Below are positions 26,754 to 36,650 of a DNA stretch of 64,000 nucleotides, piece after piece. Both the position numbers and the translations under genes were made by a program. The stretch spans positions 117,825 to 181,824 of the forward strand of contig SHMT01000003.1 in NCBI GenBank assembly GCA_004282745.1. Direction: 5' to 3'. Positions within the stretch are counted from its first letter, which is position 1; every line of letters starts with the position of its first letter. The notes below the pieces were generated by a model. The model worked only from the letters and a program-made list of their open reading frames with translations. It had not been told where the DNA came from and did not search any database. The stretch comes from Candidatus Scalindua sp. SCAELEC01. GTDB lineage: Bacteria > Planctomycetota > Brocadiia > Brocadiales > Scalinduaceae.

Positions 26754-27191
26754 TATTTGCACCTCTACCATCCAAAATCCACCTGGCAAATTTTCACTAA
26801 ACCTTGTTTCCCATCTAATGTGTAACGTGTAAACCACCCAATACCTATTGTGCATGAGACTGAGATATAAAACGCAATCAACAGACAGATCAATTGAGAA
26901 ACCAATGAGAAGAAAAAAAACAAGGCAACATTACATTTCTTCCACTCTTTTTAAATCATATCCTACTCTCACACTGTTCTTAAGGCTAGCAATTATCGAT
27001 CCAAACATCCTTGTCAAAATTTATTTTAAAAATAATTACATAAGATAGGAAATTAATTATTCTTACAAATTATTAATTCATAAAACTTTTATAAAAATTA
27101 AAACGGTGAATAATTATTCTTTTACAATACTGGTTAATTATTTCTCATGTATCGTATATTTTTCCCATACATGTATAGGCCTTTTTTTATC
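26754..27191. other. Gap with a sigma-54 candidate, no gene
   Basis: This 438-bp AT-rich region between the REC-GGDEF gene and the 68-aa gene has a possible promoter at 26989-27003 and no supported gene. Confidence 0.4.
26989..27003 (-). promoter_or_regulatory. Weak sigma-54 promoter candidate
   Basis: The minus strand reads TGGATCGATAATTGC, GG-N10-GC with TTGC at -12. It would give a leader of about 220 nt before the 68-aa ORF, which is long. Less secure than the others because the -24 half lacks the usual CA. Confidence 0.4.
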
Positions 27192-28169
27192 TCACACCGC
27201 TCGCTTTCCTGATTCCTTCTCCACCCTCTCTTTCTCATTTAACTCAGAAAGAAAATAATGAAAGTTATTTTTCCCCTGTCTTTTAGCAATATACATAGCA
27301 AAATCTGCATTCTTTACCAGAGTCTCCATATCCGAACTGTCATGAGGATAGAGACTAATACCAATACTTGCCGTAACAAAGAGTTCTTGTCCCTCCAATA
27401 TAAAGACTCTTGCAGTCTCTTCTACGATTTTCTGAGATACTCTGGTGACATTTCTTACCGAATGAATACTATCAACAATAATAATAAATTCGTCACCACC
27501 AACACGAGCAACCAAATCACTCTCTCGTATGCACCCTTTTATTCTTCCAGCAACATTCTGAAGCAGAAGGTCGCCAATCAAGTGCCCCTGATTGTCGTTC
27601 ACACTCTTAAACCCATCAAGATCTAGAAACAGCACTGCCACCATATTTCCATCGCGACTTGCTCGTGCTACCGATTTACAGAGAATATCCAAGAACAGTT
27701 GCCTATTCGGTAAACCCGTAAGCCTGTCATGGTGGGCCATATGCTGCATCTTCAACTGCGCTAGTTTCAACTCTTTTAGAGTTCGATGCCGTTCAATTGC
27801 ATATCGAATTGAACGGACCAGAAAATTACTATCAACACGCCCCTTGACGAGATAATCTTGAGCACCTTCCTGAACTGCTTTTACTGCAAACGATTCATCG
27901 TCAAGATTTGTCATAACCAAAATTGGAATATCAGGAGAGTGTCTATACACTTTGGTAAATGTCCCCAGCCCTTGGCTGTCCGGCAAAGATATGTCAAGCA
28001 GTACAACATCTATCTCACCTCTTCTGAGAATCTCTAAACCTTTTGAAAGCCTGTCGGCGTGTTCTAACACAAAGACATGAGAATGTGTATCCATAAGTTC
28101 TTCGCGTAAAAGCTGTGCACTGTCATAACTATCTTCTATTAATAAGACTCTAATACACTCAACTTTCAT
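27192..28169 (-). CDS. Response regulator with GGDEF diguanylate cyclase domain
   Basis: The 325-aa product has an N-terminal receiver domain (phosphoacceptor Asp59 in LLDISLPDSQG, acidic Glu12-Asp13) and a C-terminal GGDEF domain. The cyclase motif GGDEF and the inhibitory I-site Arg-x2-Asp five residues before it (RESD) are both intact, so it should make cyclic-di-GMP from GTP and be feedback-inhibited. ATG with AGGA. It opposes the HD-GYP proteins beside it. Confidence 0.93.
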   Translation of the reverse strand: MKVECIRVLLIEDSYDSAQLLREELMDTHSHVFVLEHADRLSKGLEILRRGEIDVVLLDISLPDSQGLGTFTKVYRHSPDIPILVMTNLDDESFAVKAVQEGAQDYLVKGRVDSNFLVRSIRYAIERHRTLKELKLAQLKMQHMAHHDRLTGLPNRQLFLDILCKSVARASRDGNMVAVLFLDLDGFKSVNDNQGHLIGDLLLQNVAGRIKGCIRESDLVARVGGDEFIIIVDSIHSVRNVTRVSQKIVEETARVFILEGQELFVTASIGISLYPHDSSDMETLVKNADFAMYIAKRQGKNNFHYFLSELNEKERVEKESGKRAV

Positions 28170-28234
28170 TTTTGTTCCTATTGTTCGATTAATTAACTCT
28201 TACTAGAAAACCGTGCAACATTATGATGACATAA

Positions 28235-29248
28235 TCATGATATCACTTTGTCTATCCCAACATCATATATGGACTCTTCCTTTCTCCGCTTTCTCCGAGG
28301 ATCGTGTGGCCCTAAAAAAGATATAAACTCTTTCAGCAGCTCCAGGTCAAAGCACGTTATCATATGTTCTTTCATCTCCATAAGGGCTGCAAAGGGTCTC
28401 TTAGCACCGGCATAACTCCTCCTTGTTGTTACCGCATCGTATACATCAATTATTCGGGCAATTCTTCCAAATAAATGGATATCCATTCCCCCAATTCTAT
28501 TAGGATATCCAGTTCCATCAAAATTCTCATGATGTTCAATAACGATTCTTAAGGCTCCCTCTTCTATGTTTTTGTCTTCCAAAAGATTCTGGCCTGCCAC
28601 AGGATGTCCTTTCACAATTTCAAATTCTTCTTTCGTGAGTTTCCCCGGTTTGTTAATAATCGTTAAAGGAATTTCAACTTTTCCGATATCATGCAATAGC
28701 AAACCGGTTCCAAAACATTTAAGTTCATAAGGGTTTAAAAAAAGATATTTACCAAAAAGCAACCCAAGTACCGATAAATTGACACAATGTGTGTAGGTAT
28801 AATAATCATGTGAGGTAACCTTTACCAAACTGGAAAAAGCATTTTCGTCATCAAATATGTAATTGATAGTATTATCTACCCACTTTGTAACTCTGCGTAA
28901 GTGAGTTCCGGATCTGGGATCATTCGCAAGGTCCATAGCCAAGTATTTAGCTACGTGGTAAACTGTCTGAGATTTTTCTTCAGAACTCTTGTTCTTATCA
29001 CCGATAATGGATTGAAGATTTTTCTCCTGGTAATTGAAATACTTTTGAACATCATTTGTACTGATAAAAAGTTTTTTTATATTCTGCTTTATTAATTCTT
29101 CTCGCCTATCATTTCCGAAGGATTCGTCTCCACGATAAAAGAGTACGTATCTAGGGATACCTTTAACGTAGGTTTTTAAATACAAATCATAACCTAATTT
29201 TGTATTCTCCAACAAAGTATCATAATTTATTGACATGTATTTGTCCAT
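28235..29248 (-). CDS. HD-GYP domain protein, cyclic-di-GMP phosphodiesterase
   Basis: The 337-aa product has the same N-terminal input domain as the other two HD-GYP proteins (YVLFYRGDESFGNDRREELIKQNIKKLFIS, about residues 31-60) and a C-terminal HD-GYP domain with intact LLHDIG (about residue 188), KPGKLTKEEFEIVKGHP and HHENFDGTGYP. ATG with GAGGTG. It lies between fliA and the REC-GGDEF gene. Confidence 0.85.
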   Translation of the reverse strand: MDKYMSINYDTLLENTKLGYDLYLKTYVKGIPRYVLFYRGDESFGNDRREELIKQNIKKLFISTNDVQKYFNYQEKNLQSIIGDKNKSSEEKSQTVYHVAKYLAMDLANDPRSGTHLRRVTKWVDNTINYIFDDENAFSSLVKVTSHDYYTYTHCVNLSVLGLLFGKYLFLNPYELKCFGTGLLLHDIGKVEIPLTIINKPGKLTKEEFEIVKGHPVAGQNLLEDKNIEEGALRIVIEHHENFDGTGYPNRIGGMDIHLFGRIARIIDVYDAVTTRRSYAGAKRPFAALMEMKEHMITCFDLELLKEFISFLGPHDPRRKRRKEESIYDVGIDKVIS

Positions 29249-29333
29249 TTACACCTCAGTCTTGTATTGGTCCTACTGTCCCCTATCGAGAACTAAAGAT
29301 TGAAACTTCCTCGCCTGTTTGAGTCCACCTACC

Positions 29334-30107
29334 TTACTTAATATTTGTAGAATTTTTTTTGTTTACTTTAACCCTAATTGCTAGCAATGCTCTATGGTGC
29401 AATTGTGACACCCGGGATTCTGAAAGATGCATGACTTCAGCAATTTCTCTTAAAAGCATCTCTTCGTAATAATACAAAGTGATGACTAATCTTTCTTTGG
29501 GTTGGAGTTCGGTAATAGCACGTGCTAATTGTCTTTTTTCCTCTTCTGATTCTAAAACCTCTAATGGTTCTTCAGTTTTTTGATCTTTAACGTTTTCACT
29601 CATTTTTGAGTACTCATCATTTCCTGTATTCATATCATCTAAATACAGTAATGAACAAAAACCAATATCTACTAATATTTTGTGAAGTTCACCATAGCTC
29701 ATCCCGAGTTCTTCAGCAATCTCTCCTGGTTGTGGTGGACGTTTCAACCTCTGTTCCAATGTATTATATGTTTTTTTTATGAGATTGTCCTTCTCTCTGA
29801 CCGAACGAGGAACCCAATCCTGCAATCGTAGATAATCTAAAATGGATCCTCTAATCCTATGAAATGCATACGTCTTAAACTGCACTTGTTTCGTTGTATC
29901 ATATTTTTGCGCGGCCTCTATCAATCCTAAAATCCCGGACTCAATCAAATCTTCCCTGTCCACATGTGTCGGAACGTTAACCATAAGCCTTCCAACCACA
30001 TATTTAACAAGAGGTAAGTACTCTGTTATTAACTTGTCCCGTATCGTATTATCAACGCTCTCTTTTTTATATTTTGATAATTGCTTTTTTATAACAGTTG
30101 CTTGCAT
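29334..30107 (-). CDS. fliA: RNA polymerase sigma-28 factor FliA (WhiG/FliA family)
   Basis: FliA directs late flagellar transcription and is held by FlgM. The 257-aa product has region 2 (LITEYLPLVKYVVGRLMVNVP, EDLIESGILGLIEAAQKYDTTKQVQFKTYAFHRIRGSILDYLR), region 3 (EKDNLIKKTYNTLEQRLKRPP) and region 4 (ITELQPKERLVITLYYYEEMLLREIAEVMHLSESRVSQLHHRALL). ATG with AGGAG. It is the last gene of the fliO-to-fliA cluster, so sigma-28 is probably made under sigma-54 control. Confidence 0.93.
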   Translation of the reverse strand: MQATVIKKQLSKYKKESVDNTIRDKLITEYLPLVKYVVGRLMVNVPTHVDREDLIESGILGLIEAAQKYDTTKQVQFKTYAFHRIRGSILDYLRLQDWVPRSVREKDNLIKKTYNTLEQRLKRPPQPGEIAEELGMSYGELHKILVDIGFCSLLYLDDMNTGNDEYSKMSENVKDQKTEEPLEVLESEEEKRQLARAITELQPKERLVITLYYYEEMLLREIAEVMHLSESRVSQLHHRALLAIRVKVNKKNSTNIK

Positions 30108-30226
30108 TCTGTATCTCCTGAGTAATGAAATACCAATAAGACTCTACTTCTCTAAACCTACCGGTTAAATGCTGAGTAAGCTTTGTGAATACATACTTAT
30201 CTTTCAACCATCACTACGATAAAACT

Positions 30227-30493
30227 CTAAAACACCTCATCCTGAGAATCCTTATCACTTCCGTTAACATCCTGTTTAACAACGTGTGTAACATCGGGAA
30301 TCATATTTACTAAATATTTAATCGAGAGAAAAAACATAACTCCAAGTAAAGAACCAGCGATAATTGCCTTCTTAACCACGGTATCAATTGGAACATGAGA
30401 GAAGTAACCAAGGATACATGCAAAAAAGAACGCAAATATTCCAATATAGATACTCCAACTACACGATAATATTGTTAAATTTCTCTTTGTCAT
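30227..30493 (-). CDS. Small two-helix membrane protein of unknown function
   Basis: The 88-aa product has two predicted membrane helices (about residues 14-30 and 42-58) and a short acidic C-terminal tail (VNGSDKDSQDEVF). I do not recognise it. It lies between flhF and fliA, where many flagellar clusters have flhG; it is not FlhG, since it has no P-loop. Its conserved place in the operon is the main reason to call it a gene. Confidence 0.55.
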   Translation of the reverse strand: MTKRNLTILSCSWSIYIGIFAFFFACILGYFSHVPIDTVVKKAIIAGSLLGVMFFLSIKYLVNMIPDVTHVVKQDVNGSDKDSQDEVF

Positions 30494-30532
30494 AGTAGGA
30501 AAACATTAACACTACCCATTACGATTTAAAAG

Positions 30533-31600
30533 CTAGTTAAGAATCATTTCAGCAATCATATTTGCTGTAGCAGGCTTTATATCACCTGAATGTGTATTTC
30601 CATTGGCAATGTAGGAGACGGGTATCTCTGATCTCATAATTACAGTAAGTAATGTACCAAAAGTGTCTGCTTCATCCGTTTTTGTAAAAAGTAATCCATG
30701 AATAGGGACAAACTCCTGGTCAAAAACAAGGGTGGATATATCTTTTAACCGTGTGGTTGCGTTGAGAACCAGATGGATTTCAGAATTTGGTATGGCATTA
30801 ATATATTCACGTAATGCTAATAACTTCTTGTTGTCATTACCGCCTATTCCGGGCATCTCGATAAACATATGGGTAGAGCGTCTAAATTCATCTTGTACCG
30901 TTTTTAACTCTTGCGGGGTTGTTACTACCGCAACAACTGCACCTATTTCAGTTGCGACACTATTCATTTTTTCAACAGAGTCATTCTCGATACTAATTAA
31001 TACTATTTCATTCCCTGAATACAATCTCGTTTTTCTTGCCAACTTTGACAAGGTGGTTGTTTTTCCTATACCTGAGGCTCCGATAAATACCTTTGTTTTG
31101 TTTGTTTCCTCTTGAAAGGTTTCCAATGGATATATTTTTATTTTGCGGGTAATTATCTCTTTGATTTTCTCTCTCTGTTCGTCAATGCTTTCGATGTTTT
31201 CTTTATCCAACTCACTCAGCATTTCGGAAACGAGTATTTTGGCATCCACACTTTCTACTTGCTGTTTACAAAGCAGAGAAAACCATTCTTTGCATGATTC
31301 TGGCCACTCGACTTCCAGACTCGTGATTTCCTGTCCTAAATGACCATCCGGATCTCCTTCAAGTGAATGTTTCTCTTCACAAAAACAACCCTCCTCTTTT
31401 CTCTCTTCTCCATTACCGACTTCCTTTTCTGCAAAAATTTCAGCGGCTACAATCTCTACCAAATTTTGTCCTGATTCCGACTTTATGTCGTCATCACTAA
31501 TGTTCCTTGTCTCAAGAATAATGGAAGATTCTCCCATTTCCTCTTTAATATTCGACAAAGCTTCCTGTACGGTAGATGCAACAAAAGATTTAATTCTCAT
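30533..31600 (-). CDS. flhF: Flagellar GTPase FlhF
   Basis: FlhF is an SRP-type GTPase that sets flagellar number and polar location. The 355-aa product has a Walker A motif GASGIGKTTT (about residues 181-190) and the family N-terminal region VQEALSNIKEEMGESSIILETRNI. Residue stretch 50-130 is acidic. It overlaps the end of flhA by 11 bp and has no separate promoter, so the two are coupled. FlhG, its usual partner, is not encoded in the window. Confidence 0.85.
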   Translation of the reverse strand: MRIKSFVASTVQEALSNIKEEMGESSIILETRNISDDDIKSESGQNLVEIVAAEIFAEKEVGNGEERKEEGCFCEEKHSLEGDPDGHLGQEITSLEVEWPESCKEWFSLLCKQQVESVDAKILVSEMLSELDKENIESIDEQREKIKEIITRKIKIYPLETFQEETNKTKVFIGASGIGKTTTLSKLARKTRLYSGNEIVLISIENDSVEKMNSVATEIGAVVAVVTTPQELKTVQDEFRRSTHMFIEMPGIGGNDNKKLLALREYINAIPNSEIHLVLNATTRLKDISTLVFDQEFVPIHGLLFTKTDEADTFGTLLTVIMRSEIPVSYIANGNTHSGDIKPATANMIAEMILN

Positions 31601-33686
31601 TTGTTATACTGACGACTCCAAGAGATTCGATTTGAATACCCGGTGCGATCTCTTTATAGGACAAAATAGGTAAATAGGGTAGTGGATTTTCCGTAAGCTT
31701 TCTCACATGATTCCTTATTGCAGAAGATGTAAGAAAAACGATATTACCACCGGATGCAAACGGTTTCTTCATCGTTGTTGCAATCGCATCAATTATCTGC
31801 TGTGCGTAGGTAGGCTCTAGTGCAAGTACCGATTTGTTCCCAGTTTCCTGAATTGAATTTACTATCTCCTGCTCTAATTTCGGTTCAAATGTGATCGTAC
31901 TAATTTTGTTTTCATCATCTTGATACTGACCACATAATGTCCTACACAATCTTTGCCTTACACATTCGGTAAGAATTTCCGGATCTTTTGTACTCGGTGC
32001 ATAATCTATGAGAGTTTCAAGAATAGTTGAAAAGTCTCTTATCGAAGCTCTCTCTTTTAACAAATTCCTGATTACTTCTTGCACAACACTCAAGGAAAGA
32101 ACGTTTGGTGTCAATTCACTAACCAAAGTGGGAGATATTTTCTTCAAATTCTCAATCAATTTTTGGATATCTTCTCTCGTCACAATTTCATGGCTATGTG
32201 ATTTCACAATCTCTGTCAAATGTGTCATTAAAACCGAGGTTGGATCAATCACCGTATAATCTAAAGACATAGCATCCTCTTTTTTAGATTCAGGAATCCA
32301 AACACTGGGTAGACCATACGCAGGATCAGTAGTAATAACGCCTTCGATCGGCTTTTGTCCATCTCCTCCTAAGGCCAAAAGACTATCAGGTATCAACTCT
32401 CCCTTTGCAACAGTCTGCCCCTTAATTTTAATGTTATACTCGTTTGGATTAAGTTGTAGATTATCTCTTAAACGTATAGGTGGAATTATCACACCTAATT
32501 CACGAGCAAGTTGTTTTCTCAAGGTTCCAATCCTGCTTAAAACACCACCTTTCTTTTTCGGATCTACGAAATTTACTAATTTATATCCAACTTCTATCCC
32601 TACCCTGTCAACCTGAAGTAATGCTTCAAAATCGTCTTCCGATTCTACCTTATCCTTCATTTTAGTCGTTTGCTGTTTCTTCAGATCTTTATCTACCTCG
32701 GATTTAATTGATTCTTTTCTTGTAATGTAGAACAATACACCAAAGATTGCGGACATCATAATAAAAGGGATCTTGGGAAGCCCCGGAATAAAACTAAAGA
32801 ATGCAAGTGTTCCTGCCGCTATTCCAGTAGCCCTTGGTATCGTTAAAAGTTGTGAAGACAGTTCTTTTCCAAGGTTAGACTTAGATGATGCTTTTGTAAT
32901 AAGGAGGGCAGCAGATGTTGCATTTAGGAGAGAAGGAATCTGAGAAACGAGTCCATCTCCTACAGTCAAAAGCGTGTAGGTAGACAACGAATCTGAAATC
33001 CTCATCCCCTGCATTAATCCACCAATTACCATACCGCCACCAATATTTACGAGTGTAATGATAATGCCAGCTATTGCATCTCCACTTACAAACTTACCGG
33101 CACCATCCATGGAACCATAAAACTCAGCTTCGTGTGCAACATCTTTTCTTCTTTCTCTCGCCTCGCCCTCAGTTATTACACCTGAATTTAAATCTGCATC
33201 GATACTCATTTGTTTTCCAGGCATTGCATCTAAGGTAAATCTAGCCGCAACTTCTGCAACCCTGGTAGCACCCTTTGTGATTACGACAAATTGAATAATT
33301 GTCAATATGAGAAAGATCACCATTCCAATTACTACATTTCCACCGACGACAAAAGTACCAAAAGATGCTATGACTCCTCCGGCATCGCCATTCATAAGAA
33401 TTAGTCTTGTGGATGCAACATTTAAGGCAAGTCGAAAAAGAGTAAGAAACAGCAATAGTGAAGGAAAAGATGAAATCTCAAGAGCCCTTTTTACGTGTAA
33501 AGAGACAAGGAGTACGAGAAAGGAGAGTGAAATATTTACCGTTAGTAATATATCGAGCAAAAAAGTAGGTAGAGGAATGATAAGGACTGTGAGTATACAC
33601 ACTACCCCAATAGCCAAACCATATTCACTATGTTTGAATATCGACTGAAGGGTAATTCCATCCTCATTGAATCCTTTTGTTTTCAT
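31590..33686 (-). CDS. flhA: Flagellar export gate protein FlhA
   Basis: FlhA is the central membrane protein of the flagellar export gate. The 698-aa product has about eight membrane helices in the first 320 residues, beginning IGVVCILTVLIIPLP, the FHIPEP signature RFTLDAMPGKQMSIDADLNSG, and a cytoplasmic C-terminal domain from about residue 345 that docks chaperones. Length is typical (about 690). ATG start with a GAGAG region upstream. Confidence 0.97.
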   Translation of the reverse strand: MKTKGFNEDGITLQSIFKHSEYGLAIGVVCILTVLIIPLPTFLLDILLTVNISLSFLVLLVSLHVKRALEISSFPSLLLFLTLFRLALNVASTRLILMNGDAGGVIASFGTFVVGGNVVIGMVIFLILTIIQFVVITKGATRVAEVAARFTLDAMPGKQMSIDADLNSGVITEGEARERRKDVAHEAEFYGSMDGAGKFVSGDAIAGIIITLVNIGGGMVIGGLMQGMRISDSLSTYTLLTVGDGLVSQIPSLLNATSAALLITKASSKSNLGKELSSQLLTIPRATGIAAGTLAFFSFIPGLPKIPFIMMSAIFGVLFYITRKESIKSEVDKDLKKQQTTKMKDKVESEDDFEALLQVDRVGIEVGYKLVNFVDPKKKGGVLSRIGTLRKQLARELGVIIPPIRLRDNLQLNPNEYNIKIKGQTVAKGELIPDSLLALGGDGQKPIEGVITTDPAYGLPSVWIPESKKEDAMSLDYTVIDPTSVLMTHLTEIVKSHSHEIVTREDIQKLIENLKKISPTLVSELTPNVLSLSVVQEVIRNLLKERASIRDFSTILETLIDYAPSTKDPEILTECVRQRLCRTLCGQYQDDENKISTITFEPKLEQEIVNSIQETGNKSVLALEPTYAQQIIDAIATTMKKPFASGGNIVFLTSSAIRNHVRKLTENPLPYLPILSYKEIAPGIQIESLGVVSITNEN

Positions 33687-33710
33687 TTTGTTGGTCTCTC
33701 TTGTTAATCT

Positions 33711-34775
33711 TTACCTTCCTATCATATTACGTAATTGATAAACATACGAAAGCACCTTCGCCACAGCCTGGAACAGTTTTGGAGGTATTTCCTGATCAAT
33801 CTCTACTGTGCTATATAACATTCGTGCCAAAATTTTATCTTCTACTGTTGGTACACCACTTTTTTTAGCAATCTCTATTATCTTTAATGCCAAATAATCA
33901 ACACCTTTTGCAATAACAGTGGGCGCATTCATTGTTTCAGCCTTATATTTGAGAGCAACTGCATAGTGAGTAGGATTGGTAACAACTACGTCCGCCTCGG
34001 GAATCGCATTCATCATTCTCTTGTTTGACATCTCACGTTGAGCACTCTTTATCCTGGACTTGATTAATGGATCACCTTCTGATTGTTTTGATTCTTGCTT
34101 TACTTCAGTCTTTGTCATCTTTTGATCTTTCGCATGCTGCCATCTCTGATACAAGAAATCGAGGAGGGATAGTATCAGCAGGATAATGGTAATCTTCAGT
34201 GTCATTGCAAAAATTAAACTCGATGCAGAATGAAAAATACCTTCTACTCTCATACTGACTAATTCCATTAATGGATCTAGATCTTTTCTGATCGAAAAAT
34301 ATGCAACACCTCCCATTATCGATATTTTCACAAGTGACATTGCCAATTTAACGAGAGATCTCTTTGATACAAGATTCTTAATACCCGTTATTGGATTAAA
34401 TTTTTTAAAATTCGGGATCAGTGCCTTCGGACTAAAATTCACACCGACTTGTGTAAAGGAACTTATTAAGCCAATAATCATTATACCTCCGAGAACCGGT
34501 AGTGTACCTTTAACATTCTTACTCGATATGTCTATGATTAAGGTCTGCAATGAGGCAGTATCAAATGTTTCATAAAAAATATTTCCTAATTGAGAGACCA
34601 TGATATCTTTCATACAACTTAGCATTGATCCTCCTAAATAATATACGATTAACATACCGAACAATAGAATCATTGCCGTGTTGAAATCTTGACTTTTCGC
34701 CACATTTCCTTTGCTTCGTGCCTCTCGCAACCGTTTTGGTGTTGCGGATTCCGTTTTTTCTTCAACGGAGGCCAT
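33711..34775 (-). CDS. flhB: Flagellar export switch protein FlhB
   Basis: FlhB switches export from rod/hook to filament substrates. The 354-aa product has four membrane helices and the self-cleaving NPTH motif (VVTNPTHYAVALKY, about residue 265). The N terminus EEKTESATPKRLREARSKGNVAKSQDF is diagnostic. ATG with a strong AGGAGG. Three bases separate it from fliR. Confidence 0.97.
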   Translation of the reverse strand: MASVEEKTESATPKRLREARSKGNVAKSQDFNTAMILLFGMLIVYYLGGSMLSCMKDIMVSQLGNIFYETFDTASLQTLIIDISSKNVKGTLPVLGGIMIIGLISSFTQVGVNFSPKALIPNFKKFNPITGIKNLVSKRSLVKLAMSLVKISIMGGVAYFSIRKDLDPLMELVSMRVEGIFHSASSLIFAMTLKITIILLILSLLDFLYQRWQHAKDQKMTKTEVKQESKQSEGDPLIKSRIKSAQREMSNKRMMNAIPEADVVVTNPTHYAVALKYKAETMNAPTVIAKGVDYLALKIIEIAKKSGVPTVEDKILARMLYSTVEIDQEIPPKLFQAVAKVLSYVYQLRNMIGR

Positions 34776-34778
34776 ATA

Positions 34779-35549
34779 TCACATTCCTCCTACTAAACTA
34801 AACAGGTCTTTACGAAGCGCATTCAGTAAATGTTCCATTGTACGGACGAGAAAAGGAAAGGTAACAGCAAGTATCAGAAATCCAACAAGAATCTTTAAAG
34901 GAAAAACAACCATAAGTATACCTATCTCAGGAGTTGCCCTGCTAATTATTCCCGTTACAACAACGATAAGTGACAGGATAATCATGAGAGGAGCAGCGAG
35001 TTTTATCGCAGACACAAATAACCCCTGAAAGAGTATTAAAACCTTACTCATCGTTGCACCAGACCAAAAAAACTCAGTTATTGGGACCGATTTATAACTT
35101 AAGGCCAATGCATTGATTACCCAGTGATGTCCATTGATTGCTAAAAGGAGGAGAAATCCAAGCATCTGTATCAGTTGAGAAATTTGATTTACTTGACCTC
35201 CAAATAAAGGATCGGACATTTCTGCCATCTGCAAACCAATCTCACCACTTATCAAATCACCAGCAACAACAAATGCCCCAAACATTAGCGTAGCTCCATA
35301 ACCAATTACAAATCCAATTGCAACCTCTTTAAAAATAATTAAGATAAAGGCGATAAGACTATCCGGAGTCATAAAGCTTGCTCTATCCACCGTAGGATAT
35401 ATAACTATTGAGATTACGACTGCAAGGCCAATTTTAACCATTACGGGCATACTTATCTGGTTATATATTGGAGAAAAAAACAGCATACTGGCTGTTCTAA
35501 ATAGCACAATCGTAAACAGTGGCAGAATATTTATTAGGTCTATGAGCAT
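34779..35549 (-). CDS. fliR: Flagellar export gate protein FliR
   Basis: FliR is one of the core membrane subunits of the export gate. The 256-aa product has about six hydrophobic helices and FliR signatures such as FVVAGDLISGEIGLQMAEMSDPLFGGQVNQISQL. Lies between fliQ and flhB with 6 and 3 bp gaps. Confidence 0.95.
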   Translation of the reverse strand: MLIDLINILPLFTIVLFRTASMLFFSPIYNQISMPVMVKIGLAVVISIVIYPTVDRASFMTPDSLIAFILIIFKEVAIGFVIGYGATLMFGAFVVAGDLISGEIGLQMAEMSDPLFGGQVNQISQLIQMLGFLLLLAINGHHWVINALALSYKSVPITEFFWSGATMSKVLILFQGLFVSAIKLAAPLMIILSLIVVVTGIISRATPEIGILMVVFPLKILVGFLILAVTFPFLVRTMEHLLNALRKDLFSLVGGM

Positions 35550-35555
35550 AATATG

Positions 35556-35825
35556 TCAGAAGGAATATTGAAAAAGATTTCCCAATAGCGCAGAAGTAAA
35601 TGTCAATAATTTATCCAAAAACCAGGGCATTGCAAATACAAAGACCCCTATGACTCCAAAAAGTTTCGGCAAAAAGGTAAGTGTCTGTTCTTGAATACTT
35701 GTCGCCGCTTGAAATATTCCTACTAAAAGACCAATAACAAGCGCGGTCCCTATCAGAGGACCGATCAATAACAAGGTAATCCATAACGTTTGCCGCCCAA
35801 GGTCTATTACAATATCCTGTCCCAT
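35556..35825 (-). CDS. fliQ: Flagellar export gate protein FliQ
   Basis: The 89-aa product is a two-helix membrane protein with the FliQ pattern (GLLVGIFQAATSIQEQTLTFLPKL). It assembles with FliP and FliR into the export gate. It is of normal length and lies between fliP and fliR. Confidence 0.95.
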   Translation of the reverse strand: MGQDIVIDLGRQTLWITLLLIGPLIGTALVIGLLVGIFQAATSIQEQTLTFLPKLFGVIGVFVFAMPWFLDKLLTFTSALLGNLFQYSF

Positions 35826-35879
35826 ACTTGCTTTTCATTTCCCCGTAAGATCAGATGCGAACCACACTATTGTTTTTCT

Positions 35880-36650
35880 TTATCTGATACTCGATACTAA
35901 CGACTGAATAACCAAATGCCAGCCGTCAACAAGTACAAATAAAACTACCTTAAAGGGTACAGATATCATCATTGGTGGTAGCATAAACATACCCATTGAG
36001 GTTAAGACGCTTGCGACAACTAAATCAATAACAATAAAGGGCAAATAGACTACAAATCCCATTTGAAATGCCGTCTTCAATTCACTTAAAACAAAAGCAG
36101 GTATTAATATGTGCATAGGAACAGCCTCAAGAGAGCTCGGTCTATTCATCTTTGAAATATTATAAAACAGCGCAATATCTTTTTCTCTTGTTTGTCTTGA
36201 CATAAATATTCTCAATGATCCCAACCCAATATCAAGCGCCTCTTTTTGTTGAATTTCCTCATTCATAAACGGTTTAATAGCATTCTCATTGATCTGGGTA
36301 AAAACCGGAGCCATAACAAAATAGGTAATAAACAGTGCCAGACCTATTAATATTTGATTTGGAGGCATTTGCTGAAAAGATAAGGCCCTTCTTGCAAACG
36401 ACAATACAATAATAATTCTCGTAAAAGAGGTCATAACCAGCAACAAACCTGGCAGAATGGTTAATGACGTCATCAGCAAGAATATCTTTACAACGCTGAC
36501 CAATTCCTTTGGTTTATTCAAGTCTCCCATATTTATTGTCATATTAAGCGGTGAATTATCTGTCCCACCAGCATTCAACAACCGCGGAAACAAAATAGAT
36601 GATCCACATAAAAGCGTCAATAACAATAATGGACGGAAAAGACTATTCAT
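35880..36650 (-). CDS. fliP: Flagellar export gate protein FliP
   Basis: The 256-aa product has a signal peptide-like N-terminal helix, the FliP signatures FTRIIIVLSFARRALSFQQMPPNQILIGLALFITYFVMAPVF and TAFQMGFVVYLPFIVIDLVVASVLTSMGM, and four core membrane helices. It builds the gate with FliQ and FliR. Overlaps fliO by 4 bp. Confidence 0.97.
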   Translation of the reverse strand: MNSLFRPLLLLTLLCGSSILFPRLLNAGGTDNSPLNMTINMGDLNKPKELVSVVKIFLLMTSLTILPGLLLVMTSFTRIIIVLSFARRALSFQQMPPNQILIGLALFITYFVMAPVFTQINENAIKPFMNEEIQQKEALDIGLGSLRIFMSRQTREKDIALFYNISKMNRPSSLEAVPMHILIPAFVLSELKTAFQMGFVVYLPFIVIDLVVASVLTSMGMFMLPPMMISVPFKVVLFVLVDGWHLVIQSLVSSIR

